Below are positions 1 through 6,577 of a stretch of 6,831 nt of DNA, in pieces. Each line of letters starts with the position of its first letter. Position 1 is the stretch's first letter. Origin of the DNA: CAYYNP01 sp964472545 (GTDB taxonomy: Bacteria; Planctomycetota; Planctomycetia; Pirellulales; Thermoguttaceae); the NCBI GenBank assembly GCA_964472545.1, contig CAYYNP010000423.1, forward strand, positions 1 to 6,831, in the 5' to 3' direction. The notes under the pieces are model-generated. The model did no database searches, had not been told where the DNA came from, and was given only the letters and a program-made list of their open reading frames with translations. Position numbers and translations under genes: made by a program.

Positions 1-197
1 GCTGGGAAAGCCCAAACACTTCAACATACGCCTTGGAAGCGGTCAGTTCAAGGCGGTCGCACACGGTCGGTCTACCTGGACGATGCCCGCACGGACACCG
101 AGGTTCGGGGCACCTCCAGTAGATCTGGACTTCTCGGCAGGCGCCAGGGCATTCGCCCTCCCCACCTACAGCAAGGCGCATGCCCCCTCTATGCAAG
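1..197. other. No recognisable gene (left edge)
   Basis: I can name no gene here. On the + strand, frame 1 is open from the window edge to a TGA at 199-201, and frame 2 is open from the edge to a TGA at 203-205. Either could be the tail of a gene starting outside the window. Frame 2 ends in a stretch reading roughly ALPTYSKAHAPSMQVD, and neither translation resembles a family I know. Open frames of this length are expected by chance in GC-rich DNA. I saw no tRNA, repeat array or strong hairpin. Confidence 0.4.
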
Positions 198-226
198 TTG
201 ACTGATGGGAGTCGGAAGGTGAGAAT
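198..226 (+). promoter_or_regulatory. Candidate sigma-70 type promoter for the Uma2 gene
   Basis: TTGACT at 198-203 matches the -35 consensus at 5 of 6 positions. GAGAAT at 221-226 matches the -10 consensus at 4 of 6, and the spacer is 17 bp. Transcription would begin near 233 and leave a leader of about 70 nt before the ATG at 304. The -10 is weak in its first and third bases, so this is a candidate only. Confidence 0.35.
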
Positions 227-289
227 GGACTGTAGGGGCACAGCGCTTGCCTCCATCCATCTGCCACGTGAGCTGTCCCAAACTCGATC

Positions 290-295
290 GGAGGG
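290..295 (+). promoter_or_regulatory. Shine-Dalgarno site fixing the Uma2 gene start
   Basis: GGAGGG lies 8 nt before the ATG at 304. It is the clearest ribosome binding site in the window. It favours 304 over the in-frame TTG at 247, which has no such site and would add 19 residues unlike the family. Confidence 0.7.
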
Positions 296-303
296 CAATC
301 TCC

Positions 304-891
304 ATGAACGTCTCGCACGACTCGCCGGCACGCGTCTCTGTGCCCGCGCGAATGTCTCTGGCCGAGTACGATCGGCTGATCGAAGAAAACGCGTTCGGCC
401 GCGACAGCCGTATTGAACTCATTCATGGGGAGATCCGCGAAATGAACCCGATCGGCTCGAAGCATGAAGCGATGGTCGATCGGCTTTGCGAGTGGAGCAT
501 CGAGAATCGGCCCCGGACGGAAGTGGTCGTACGGGTGCAGAATTCGATCTGGCTGGCCGGCCTTCAGAGCGCTCCCCAGCCGGACCTGGCGTGGGTTGTC
601 CGACGCGACTACTACGATCGGCGAGCAACGGCAGAAGACGTGCGATTGCTGATCGAGGTGGCCGACAGCACGCTAGACTACGACAAGGGCGAGAAAGCCG
701 ACTTGTATGCCGCATCGGGTATCCTCGACTATTGGGTCGTGGACCTGTCGGAACGCGCGATCGAAGTCCGCCGCGACCCGGACGATGGAACGTATCGTCA
801 CGTACGGACGTACGCCGGCCAAGAGGAGTTGCGGCCCCTGGCGTACCCCGATATCGTTCTGCGCCCCGTAGAACTCTGGGAAGGTGGCTAG
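304..891 (+). CDS. Uma2 family endonuclease-fold protein (DUF820)
   Basis: This is a 195-residue protein of the Uma2/DUF820 family, which has the PD-(D/E)XK restriction-endonuclease-like fold. The biological role and target of the family are not established. The family pattern is complete: RIELIHGEI at residues 36-44, then PQPDLAWV at 91-98 with the likely catalytic Asp94. LLIEVADST at 115-123 carries the acidic Glu118, DYDKGEK at 125-131 supplies candidate lysines 128 and 131, and LDYWVVD is at 141-147. Length is normal for the family and no signal peptide or membrane segment is visible. The ATG at 304 follows GGAGGG by 8 nt. The gene looks like a single transcription unit: nothing follows it on the same strand, and its TAG interlocks with the uvrA stop. 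Such genes are typically multicopy in planctomycetes, cyanobacteria and Chloroflexi. Family assignment is strong, but nuclease activity is inferred. Confidence 0.9.
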   Translation: MNVSHDSPARVSVPARMSLAEYDRLIEENAFGRDSRIELIHGEIREMNPIGSKHEAMVDRLCEWSIENRPRTEVVVRVQNSIWLAGLQSAPQPDLAWVVRRDYYDRRATAEDVRLLIEVADSTLDYDKGEKADLYAASGILDYWVVDLSERAIEVRRDPDDGTYRHVRTYAGQEELRPLAYPDIVLRPVELWEGG

Positions 892-3740
892 TCGCCGTTC
901 CGCTGCAACACGGCCCGCAGAAAACGCCCCGTATGGTTGCCGTCCATCGCGGCCACTTGCTCCGGCGTGCCCTCGGCCACGACTTCGCCGCCGGCTTCGC
1001 CGCCTTCGGGGCCCATGTCGATGATCCAATCGGCCGTCTTGATCACGTCGAGGTTGTGTTCGATGACCACCACGGTGTTGCCGCGGTCGACCAGGCGGCC
1101 GAGCACGACCAGCAGCTTCTTCACGTCGTCGAAGTGCAGCCCGGTGGTTGGCTCGTCGAGGATGTAGAGCGTCTTGCCGCTTTCCACGCGGCTGAGTTCC
1201 GCGGCCAGTTTGATCCGCTGGGCCTCGCCGCCGGAGAGTGTCGTCGAGGCCTGGCCCAAGGTGAGATATCCCAAGCCGACTTCCTGCAGGCTGCGGGCAA
1301 GCCGGGCAATGACGGGAAAGTTCTCGAAGAACTCGACCGCGTCGTCCACGCGCATCTCGAGCACGTCGGCAATCGAGCGGTCGCGATAGCGGATCCGCAG
1401 CGTTTGGCGGTTGAAGCGTCTCCCGTCACATACCGGACACGTCACGTAGAGGTCCGGCAGGAAGTTCATCTCGATCTTCTGTTGCCCTTGGCCCTGACAT
1501 TCCTCGCAACGGCCGCCCTTGACGTTGAAACTGAACCGGCCGGCCTTGTAGCCCAGGCGCCGGGCGTCGCGGGTGTTGGTGAAGACCTTGCGGACTTCGT
1601 CGAACAGCCCGGTGTAGGTGGCCGGGTTGCTTCGCGGTGTGCGGCCGATGGGCGACTGGTCGATTTGCACTACCTTGTCGATCTGGCTGGCCCCCCGCAG
1701 GCTCTTGTGCGGGCCGGGTTTGGCCGCGATGCCGCCCAGCCGCCGCACCAGCGCCCGAGCCAGCGTTTCGTTCAACAGCGAACTCTTGCCGGAACCGCTC
1801 ACGCCGGTGACGCAGACCAAGGCCGACAACGGCACGCGGACCTTGACGTCCTTGAGGTTGTTGGTCGACACGCCTTCGATCGTGATCGAGCGGCTCTTGG
1901 CGGTCCGCCGTCGGCCGGTTGGGACGGGGATCTTCGCCGCGCCGCGGAGATACTGCCCGGTGAGCGAATCGCCGCCGCGGCCCATGGCCTCCGGCGTGCC
2001 TTGGTCGACGACGCGTCCGCCGTGGCGGCCGGCCCCGGGGCCCAAGTCGACCAGCCAGTCGGCCTGGCGCATGATCTCCTCGTCGTGCTCCACGACCACC
2101 ACCGTGTTGCCGCGCGCCTGCAACTCGCGCAATGCGCCAATCAACCGTCGGTTATCGCGTGGGTGCAATCCGACCGTCGGCTCGTCGAGCACGTAACAGA
2201 CGCCAACCAGCCCGGAACCCAGCCCGGTCGCCAGCCGCACGCGCTGTAGCTCGCCGCCGCTGAGGGTCGCCGCCGGCCGGTCGAGCGTGAGATAGGCCAG
2301 CCCAACCGTGTCGAGGAATTCCAACCGCGAGGCGATTTCGGCGGTGATCGGCCCGGCGATGGGCAGATCGTCCTCGTGGAAGGCCAGCCGATCGAAGAAC
2401 TCGCGGCAATCGGTAACCGTCATGGCGGTGATCTGGTTGATCGCCATTTCGCCGATCCGCACGCTGCGGGCCTCCGGCCGCAGACGGGCGCCGCCGCACT
2501 CCCGACAGACGACTTCGCCACGAAACATCTCCAGCCGCCGGCGCTTCGAATCGCTGGTGGTGGTCGTGTATTCGTGCTGAAGCATCGCCAGCACGCCGTC
2601 GAACTTCTTGCCGTCGCCGTAGAGAAGCTGGCGTCGGGCCTGCGGCTTGAGTTTCGCCAGCGGCGTGTTCCAGCGGAAACCAATCTTCGAGGTGAACTCT
2701 CGCAACTGGCCCTTGAGCTTCCGCAGCGCCGCCGGCGTGGCCCCCCGCCAGGGAACGATCGCCCCGGCCGTCAGCGAAAGCTCCTCGTCGGGCAACACCA
2801 ACTCCGGGTCAAACGCCTCGCGGGCGCCCAGCCCTTCACACTCCGGACAGGCCCCATACGGGCTGTTGAAGCTGAACGTCCGCGGCTCGAGTTCCTCGTA
2901 GCTGATCTTGCAGTTGGGACACGCGTAGCGCGTGCTGAAGAGTTCGTCGTGCCAGATCGGCCCGTCGTCGGACTTCTCTTCGTGCGTGGCCAGCACCAGT
3001 CCGTCGCCGTGGCGCACCGCCAGGTTGATCGACTCGGCCAGCCGAGCACGAACGCCCTCGCGCACCACCACGCGATCGACCACCGCTTCGATGTGATGCG
3101 CCCTCTGACGAACCAACTCCGGCGGGCTCTCCGCGTCGATCACCTGACCGTCGACCCGCGCACGAAGGAAGCCGGCCTTGCGGATCGATTCCAACACGTC
3201 CTTGTGCTGCCCACGGCGTCCACGAACCAACGGGGCCAGGATCATCATCCGCGTGCCGCTGGCCAGGCTCAGCAGGTCTTCGAGAATCTGCTCGGGCGCC
3301 TGCTGGCGGATCGGTTCGCCGCATTGGTAACAGGCCGGCTCGCCCAGCCGGGCGAACAGCAGCCGCAGGTAGTCGTAGATCTCGGTCACCGTGGCCACGG
3401 TGCTGCGGGGATTGTGGCTGCCGGAACGCTGGTCGATCGAGATCGTCGGCTGCAGGCCCTCGATCAGGTCGACGTCGGGCCGTTCGAGTTGGTGCAGGAA
3501 TTGCCTGGCGTAGACCGAGAGGCTCTCGATGTACTGCCGCTGCCCTTCGGCGTAGAGCGTATCGAAGGCCAGCGAACTCTTCCCCGACCCGCTGGGGCCG
3601 GTCACCACCACCAGCCGATTCCGCGGCAGGTCCAAGTCGACGTTCTGCAGATTGTGTACCCGGGCCCCGCGGACGCGGATGCTCTCGACGGAATCGGGCC
3701 TGGAGTCTGGGACGGGGCTATCGGGAGGTTGAGAATTCAT
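888..3740 (-). CDS. uvrA: UvrABC excinuclease subunit A
   Basis: This is UvrA, the ATPase that with UvrB finds bulky DNA lesions in nucleotide excision repair. The protein has 950 residues, close to the usual 940 or so, and is intact. The first ABC half has Walker A GPSGSGKS at 48-55, LSGGE at 493-497 and LDEPT at 518-522. It is interrupted by the first zinc module, CPNC at 274-277 and CPEC at 298-301. CREC lies at 412-415. The second half has Walker A GVSGSGKS at 646-653, the zinc finger CEEC at 745-748 with CPVC at 768-771, LSGGE at 835-839 and LDEPT at 861-865. I chose the ATG at 3740. An in-frame TTG at 3755 and GTG at 3749 are possible, but none has a Shine-Dalgarno site. Even from 3740 the protein has about 16 Pro/Ser/Asp-rich residues before the conserved ESIRVRGARVHNL start. 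No LexA-like operator was seen upstream. Confidence 0.98.
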   Translation of the reverse strand: MNSQPPDSPVPDSRPDSVESIRVRGARVHNLQNVDLDLPRNRLVVVTGPSGSGKSSLAFDTLYAEGQRQYIESLSVYARQFLHQLERPDVDLIEGLQPTISIDQRSGSHNPRSTVATVTEIYDYLRLLFARLGEPACYQCGEPIRQQAPEQILEDLLSLASGTRMMILAPLVRGRRGQHKDVLESIRKAGFLRARVDGQVIDAESPPELVRQRAHHIEAVVDRVVVREGVRARLAESINLAVRHGDGLVLATHEEKSDDGPIWHDELFSTRYACPNCKISYEELEPRTFSFNSPYGACPECEGLGAREAFDPELVLPDEELSLTAGAIVPWRGATPAALRKLKGQLREFTSKIGFRWNTPLAKLKPQARRQLLYGDGKKFDGVLAMLQHEYTTTTSDSKRRRLEMFRGEVVCRECGGARLRPEARSVRIGEMAINQITAMTVTDCREFFDRLAFHEDDLPIAGPITAEIASRLEFLDTVGLAYLTLDRPAATLSGGELQRVRLATGLGSGLVGVCYVLDEPTVGLHPRDNRRLIGALRELQARGNTVVVVEHDEEIMRQADWLVDLGPGAGRHGGRVVDQGTPEAMGRGGDSLTGQYLRGAAKIPVPTGRRRTAKSRSITIEGVSTNNLKDVKVRVPLSALVCVTGVSGSGKSSLLNETLARALVRRLGGIAAKPGPHKSLRGASQIDKVVQIDQSPIGRTPRSNPATYTGLFDEVRKVFTNTRDARRLGYKAGRFSFNVKGGRCEECQGQGQQKIEMNFLPDLYVTCPVCDGRRFNRQTLRIRYRDRSIADVLEMRVDDAVEFFENFPVIARLARSLQEVGLGYLTLGQASTTLSGGEAQRIKLAAELSRVESGKTLYILDEPTTGLHFDDVKKLLVVLGRLVDRGNTVVVIEHNLDVIKTADWIIDMGPEGGEAGGEVVAEGTPEQVAAMDGNHTGRFLRAVLQRNGD

Positions 3741-3782
3741 GCGCTGCACTGGCAACCGGATCGCGACACTGCGAAACCTCTC

Positions 3783-3811
3783 AGCATAACACGCCGCGAA
3801 ATGCGCGGCAA
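3783..3811 (-). promoter_or_regulatory. Candidate uvrA promoter
   Basis: Read on the minus strand, TTGCCG (3806-3811) is followed after exactly 17 bp by TATGCT (3783-3788). Each hexamer matches the sigma-70 consensus at about 4 of 6 positions, including the key TTG of the -35 and the TA and final T of the -10. Transcription would start near 3775, giving a leader of roughly 35 nt before the uvrA ATG at 3740. The site lies in the 98-bp gap after the upstream membrane gene, so uvrA could be transcribed independently of it. Confidence 0.45.
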
Positions 3812-3838
3812 GTCACCTGTGGCAGACGCCGCCGGCGG

Positions 3839-4576
3839 CTAGAACGGCCGATACCGGAGCGGCTCGCAGAGGCGTATCAACTCGATTATCGCCGGCCCCA
3901 CGGCCCAGTTCAGCAGCACCGGTACGGCAATCGCCAGGGCCGCGCCGCCGAGTTCCGACCACGTTGCCAATTCAGTACGTCGAGGATCCGCGCCCGCCCG
4001 CCGGGCGCGGGCCGCGTTGCAGCCGTACGCATAGGCCGCCGCAAAGGGCACGTAGCCGAGTATCCCGATACCGCGGAGAAACATGCCAAACAGTGAATAC
4101 GGCAGCAGTACGATGCCCAGGACAAACGCCGCCAGCGTCCCCAGGAACATGCTGCCGGCGAAGTAGCCGCAGAAATCGTGCAGCCACCGGCCGGCCGCCA
4201 GCCACACCGCCAACACGAACATCTGCCACAGCAACGCCAGGTACACCAGCGACGCTCCCTCCGCAAATGCCGATTGGCCCACGCCCAGGAGGAAGCCGGG
4301 ATCGTAAATCAGGCAGGCGGCGGGAAAGACGATGCCCCAGAGCACGTCGAGAACCCTCCACTGCATTGCCGACTGCCGGCCATCAAACGGCAGCATGGCG
4401 AAGAACCCCGAGGCGACAAATGCCGCCAGCACGGCGAACACGCCCCAAATCATCAACAACCCCAGAAACAACGCGCAAACCGCCTGGACGATCAGCACCG
4501 CGCGAAGGGAGAACTGCCACCGTGATTCGGACGGCTCGGCAGGTGAGGGCGGCGCGTCAGGGAACTGGCAGCTCAT
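3839..4576 (-). CDS. Multi-pass membrane protein, tandem paralogue A
   Basis: I do not recognise the function of this 245-residue protein. It is clearly an integral membrane protein. A short Pro/Ser-rich N-terminus (residues 1-20) is followed by about seven hydrophobic stretches: roughly 26-43, 44-62, 75-92, 109-127, 139-160, 162-186 and 209-230. The segment after the sixth is basic (NAARARRAG), which suggests a cytoplasmic loop. No catalytic motif, metal site or transport signature is visible. It is a paralogue of the gene just upstream: both contain QFS..AVLI.QAVCALFLGLL near the N-terminus and DVLWGIVFP.ACL.YDP in the middle. The QFSLRAVL opening resembles that of many planctomycete hypothetical proteins. 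I chose the ATG at 4576, which aligns with the paralogue's start. A TTG at 4591 would add five residues. There is no clear ribosome binding site. The gene lies 98 bp upstream of uvrA on the same strand. Confidence 0.8.
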   Translation of the reverse strand: MSCQFPDAPPSPAEPSESRWQFSLRAVLIVQAVCALFLGLLMIWGVFAVLAAFVASGFFAMLPFDGRQSAMQWRVLDVLWGIVFPAACLIYDPGFLLGVGQSAFAEGASLVYLALLWQMFVLAVWLAAGRWLHDFCGYFAGSMFLGTLAAFVLGIVLLPYSLFGMFLRGIGILGYVPFAAAYAYGCNAARARRAGADPRRTELATWSELGGAALAIAVPVLLNWAVGPAIIELIRLCEPLRYRPF

Positions 4577-4671
4577 CCAAGACGACAACAAGTGGAGTGC
4601 CTTGCGGCGAGGCCATCGGCTTGGCCTGGCACCGCGTGGAGATCGAACAGCGAGTGGTGCAGGCCGATCAT
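4573..4671 (-). CDS. Possible 32-codon small ORF between the paralogues
   Basis: An ATG at 4671 lies 10 nt after the TAG of the upstream membrane gene. It opens a 32-codon frame whose TGA overlaps the ATG of the downstream membrane gene as ATGA. The predicted peptide starts MIGLHHSLFDLHAV, has two adjacent cysteines near its end and no membrane segment. The arrangement is that of a translationally coupled operon link. However, there is no Shine-Dalgarno sequence, I know no homologue, and an open frame of this size is common by chance. Treat it as a possibility only. Confidence 0.15.
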   Translation of the reverse strand: MIGLHHSLFDLHAVPGQADGLAARHSTCCRLG

Positions 4672-4681
4672 GGTTGCGCCA

Positions 4682-5413
4682 CTAGAACAAGGGTAGGCCA
4701 AGCTGCCCCGAGGGGCGTAACGAGATCAGTCTCGCAATCGCCGATCCAAAGGCCGCGTTCCACAAGATCGGCACGACGGATGCCAACATGAAACCAGCGA
4801 ATATCGGCCAGATTGGCCGCGTGATGCCCGTGGCCGCCTCCGCGCGCCGCGCTGCCGTGCCCGCGCTGCGGACGAATACGAAGGCGGTCGCAAACGGCAC
4901 CAATCCCAACACCCCAATGCCGACGACGAGAAGCCCGATCAAGGCCCAAGGCAACAGACAGACCCCCAGCAGGAAGGCCGTGAACGCCCCGAACAGCATA
5001 TTGCCGGCAAACCAACGGTCCAGAGTCGGCAGCCGTCGCCCGGCCAGCAGCCAGACGAGCAACACGGCCATCTGCCAAAGGAGGTGGCAATAGATCAGCA
5101 CCGTCTCGTCACGATCGAAGAACTGCCCGTTCGGCGCGAACACGAGCGGATCGTAAGCCAGGCAAGCGACGGGAAAGACGATTCCCCAAAGCACGTCGTA
5201 GATCGCCCGCTTCAAGGCCAGGTGTTTTTCGGCAACCCGCTTGCGGGCGTAGATCACCGTAACCACGAACGCCGCCAGCACGGCAAACGCGCCCAGGACC
5301 ATCAACAGCCCCAGGAACAGTGCACAGACCGCCTGGGCAATCAGCACGGCGCCGACGGAGAACTGCAACGGTGGTTCGGTCGGCCCGGCGGGTGACGGAG
5401 GCGAATCTGTCAT
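4682..5413 (-). CDS. Multi-pass membrane protein, tandem paralogue B
   Basis: This 243-residue integral membrane protein of unknown function is the sister of the gene at 3839-4576. It has a Pro/Ser-rich N-terminus (1-16) and about seven hydrophobic stretches near residues 22-38, 39-55, 71-87, 105-124, 135-158, 160-172 and 203-223. A basic stretch, ARKRVAEKHLALKR (56-69), sits between the second and third where its sister is much less charged. RSAGTAARRAEAA (182-194) separates the last two. The first 45 residues and the DVLWGIVFPVACLAYDP block (73-89) are the best conserved parts; the C-terminal third has diverged strongly. I chose the ATG at 5413 because it aligns with the sister gene. The open frame runs back to a TTG at 5503, but those 30 extra residues have no counterpart. 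The 105 bp to the sister gene fit a shared transcript. No enzyme or transporter motif is visible. Confidence 0.8.
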   Translation of the reverse strand: MTDSPPSPAGPTEPPLQFSVGAVLIAQAVCALFLGLLMVLGAFAVLAAFVVTVIYARKRVAEKHLALKRAIYDVLWGIVFPVACLAYDPLVFAPNGQFFDRDETVLIYCHLLWQMAVLLVWLLAGRRLPTLDRWFAGNMLFGAFTAFLLGVCLLPWALIGLLVVGIGVLGLVPFATAFVFVRSAGTAARRAEAATGITRPIWPIFAGFMLASVVPILWNAAFGSAIARLISLRPSGQLGLPLF

Positions 5414-5444
5414 GATCGTGAATGCAAAGCTGCCACGAGGCACG

Positions 5445-5454
5445 AGAGTACTCT
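5445..5454. promoter_or_regulatory. 10-bp perfect palindrome upstream of membrane gene B
   Basis: AGAGTACTCT is a perfect palindrome centred about 37 bp upstream of the ATG at 5413. It lies in the divergent region shared with tsaD and could be a dimeric regulator half-site pair, but the length is short and no promoter hexamers can be placed next to it with confidence. Confidence 0.2.
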
Positions 5455-5513
5455 GATACAGACTATCGCCATGGCCGCTGCCCGTCGAGACCACGATGCC
5501 CAAGCCCCTATCC

Positions 5514-5542
5514 TTTACCGCAGCGACCGTCTACGGTCTAAT
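5514..5542 (+). promoter_or_regulatory. Candidate tsaD promoter giving a leaderless mRNA
   Basis: TTTACC (5514-5519, 4 of 6 to the -35 consensus) and TCTAAT (5537-5542, 5 of 6 to the -10 consensus) are separated by 17 bp. The -10 ends 6 bp before the tsaD ATG at 5549, so transcription would start at or next to the A of the ATG. There is no Shine-Dalgarno sequence, which fits a leaderless transcript. A 6-bp inverted repeat, GACCGT-CT-ACGGTC (5525-5538), occupies the spacer and the first two bases of the -10, where a bound repressor would block polymerase. Confidence 0.5.
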
Positions 5543-5548
5543 GACAAC

Positions 5549-6577
5549 ATGAACGTTCTCACGCTGGAAACCACCTGCGACGAAACGGCCGCGGCGGTCG
5601 TCAACGACCGGCTCGAGGTGCTCGGCGGCGTGGTGGCGTCGCAGGAGCGATTGCACGAGCGGTTTGGCGGAGTGGTGCCGGAGATCGCCTCGCGGGCGCA
5701 CTTGGAGCGGCTGTTGCCGGTCGTCGACGAGACGCTTCAGAAGGCGGGCATTTCGTTGGCCGAGTTGGACGCCGTGGCCGTGGCCAACACGCCCGGGCTG
5801 GCCGGGTCGCTGTTGGTCGGGCTGGTGGCCGCCAAGGCGCTCTGTGTTGCGTTGGACCTGCCGCTGATCGCCGTGAATCACCTCCAAGCACACGTCTACG
5901 CCTGCCGGATGGCCGCCGGGCGCGAGGTCTTTCCGTGCGTGGGGCTGATCGTCAGCGGCGGCCACTCGAGCCTCTATCGTTGCGAAGATGCGTTGAACTT
6001 CGAGATGCTGGGCGCCACCATCGACGACGCTGCCGGCGAGGCCTTCGACAAGGTGGCCGCCATGCTCTCGTTGCCCTATCCCGGCGGGCCGTCGATTCAG
6101 CGGGCGGCCGAAGGCGGCGATCCGACTGCTCATCGCTTTCCCCGCGCGCTACTCACCGACCAACGGCGGTTGGACTTCAGCTTCAGCGGCCTGAAGACGG
6201 CCGTCCGCTACAAGATCGCCGGACCGGGACGACACGACTTCTCCCAGATCGTGCTAACCGATCGCGAAGTCGCCGACCTGGCCGCCAGCTTCCAGGAAGC
6301 CGTGGTCGATTGTCTGGTGGGCAAGGCGTTTGCCGCGCTGCAACATACCGGCTTGCGGGTGCTCTGCGTGGGCGGGGGCGTGGCGGCCAACGCGCGGCTG
6401 CGCACACGCCTGGGCGAAGAGGCAAAGCGCAGGGGAGTCGAACTCCACGTCGCACCACTGCCACTGTGTACCGACAACGCCGTGATGGGGGCCATCGCCG
6501 TCGAGCGGCTGCGGGCGGGCTTGTTCGAAGATCTCGATCTGGACGTCTACCCGGGCGTGATACGCAAAACGGGCTGA
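5549..6577 (+). CDS. tsaD: tRNA N6-threonylcarbamoyladenosine transferase TsaD
   Basis: TsaD transfers the threonylcarbamoyl group from threonylcarbamoyl-AMP (made by TsaC/TsaC2) to A37 of ANN-decoding tRNAs, giving t6A. In bacteria it acts with TsaB and TsaE in the cytoplasm. The 342-residue length is typical. The ASKHA-fold motifs are in order: LETTCDET at 6-13, the metal-binding HLQAH with His111 and His115, and SGGH at 136-139. These are followed by the DDAAGEAFDK block at 159-168, FSFSGLKTAVR at 210-220, GGGVAAN at 275-281 and CTDNA at 307-311, where Asp309 is the third metal ligand. Many homologues have HMEGH in place of HLQAH, but both histidines are kept. I chose the ATG at 5549 because the family begins MxVLxLETTCDET. 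An in-frame ATG at 5471 would add 26 unconserved residues. The neighbours are unrelated, and tsaB and tsaE are not in this window. Confidence 0.97.
   Translation: MNVLTLETTCDETAAAVVNDRLEVLGGVVASQERLHERFGGVVPEIASRAHLERLLPVVDETLQKAGISLAELDAVAVANTPGLAGSLLVGLVAAKALCVALDLPLIAVNHLQAHVYACRMAAGREVFPCVGLIVSGGHSSLYRCEDALNFEMLGATIDDAAGEAFDKVAAMLSLPYPGGPSIQRAAEGGDPTAHRFPRALLTDQRRLDFSFSGLKTAVRYKIAGPGRHDFSQIVLTDREVADLAASFQEAVVDCLVGKAFAALQHTGLRVLCVGGGVAANARLRTRLGEEAKRRGVELHVAPLPLCTDNAVMGAIAVERLRAGLFEDLDLDVYPGVIRKTG

Noticed and set aside
247..303. Longer Uma2 protein from the TTG at 247
   Set aside because: It has no ribosome binding site, and the added residues are not family-like; the ATG at 304 has GGAGGG at the right distance.
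486..2249. 587-codon + strand open frame antisense to uvrA
   Set aside because: It runs through the Uma2 gene in another frame and then opposite uvrA. Its composition (many His, Ala, Gly, Arg) is typical of a mirror frame of a GC-rich gene, and no family is recognisable.
3794..3808. CCGCG-aaatg-CGCGG hairpin upstream of uvrA as a terminator for membrane gene A
   Set aside because: The stem is only 5 bp, there is no T-run after it on the minus strand, and it overlaps the proposed promoter spacer. It is more likely chance GC pairing.
3741..3838. SOS (LexA) operator in front of uvrA
   Set aside because: I looked for CTGT-N8-ACAG and GAAC/GTTC type paired half-sites because uvrA is often damage-inducible, and found no correctly spaced pair.
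2376..3842. 488-codon + strand open frame antisense to uvrA
   Set aside because: It lies opposite the intact, fully motif-supported uvrA and shows no recognisable domain. It is a codon-bias shadow.
3964..4791. 275-codon + strand open frame opposite the membrane genes
   Set aside because: It is Arg/Pro/Thr-rich with no domain and spans the gap between the two real minus-strand genes, as expected of an antisense shadow.
5471..5548. N-terminal extension of TsaD from the ATG at 5471
   Set aside because: The 26 extra residues are Arg/Asp-rich and unlike any TsaD start, while the family consistently begins at the MNVLTLETTCDET segment.
5531..6133. 200-codon minus strand open frame opposite tsaD
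   Set aside because: tsaD on the other strand carries all family motifs over the same span, and this frame has none.
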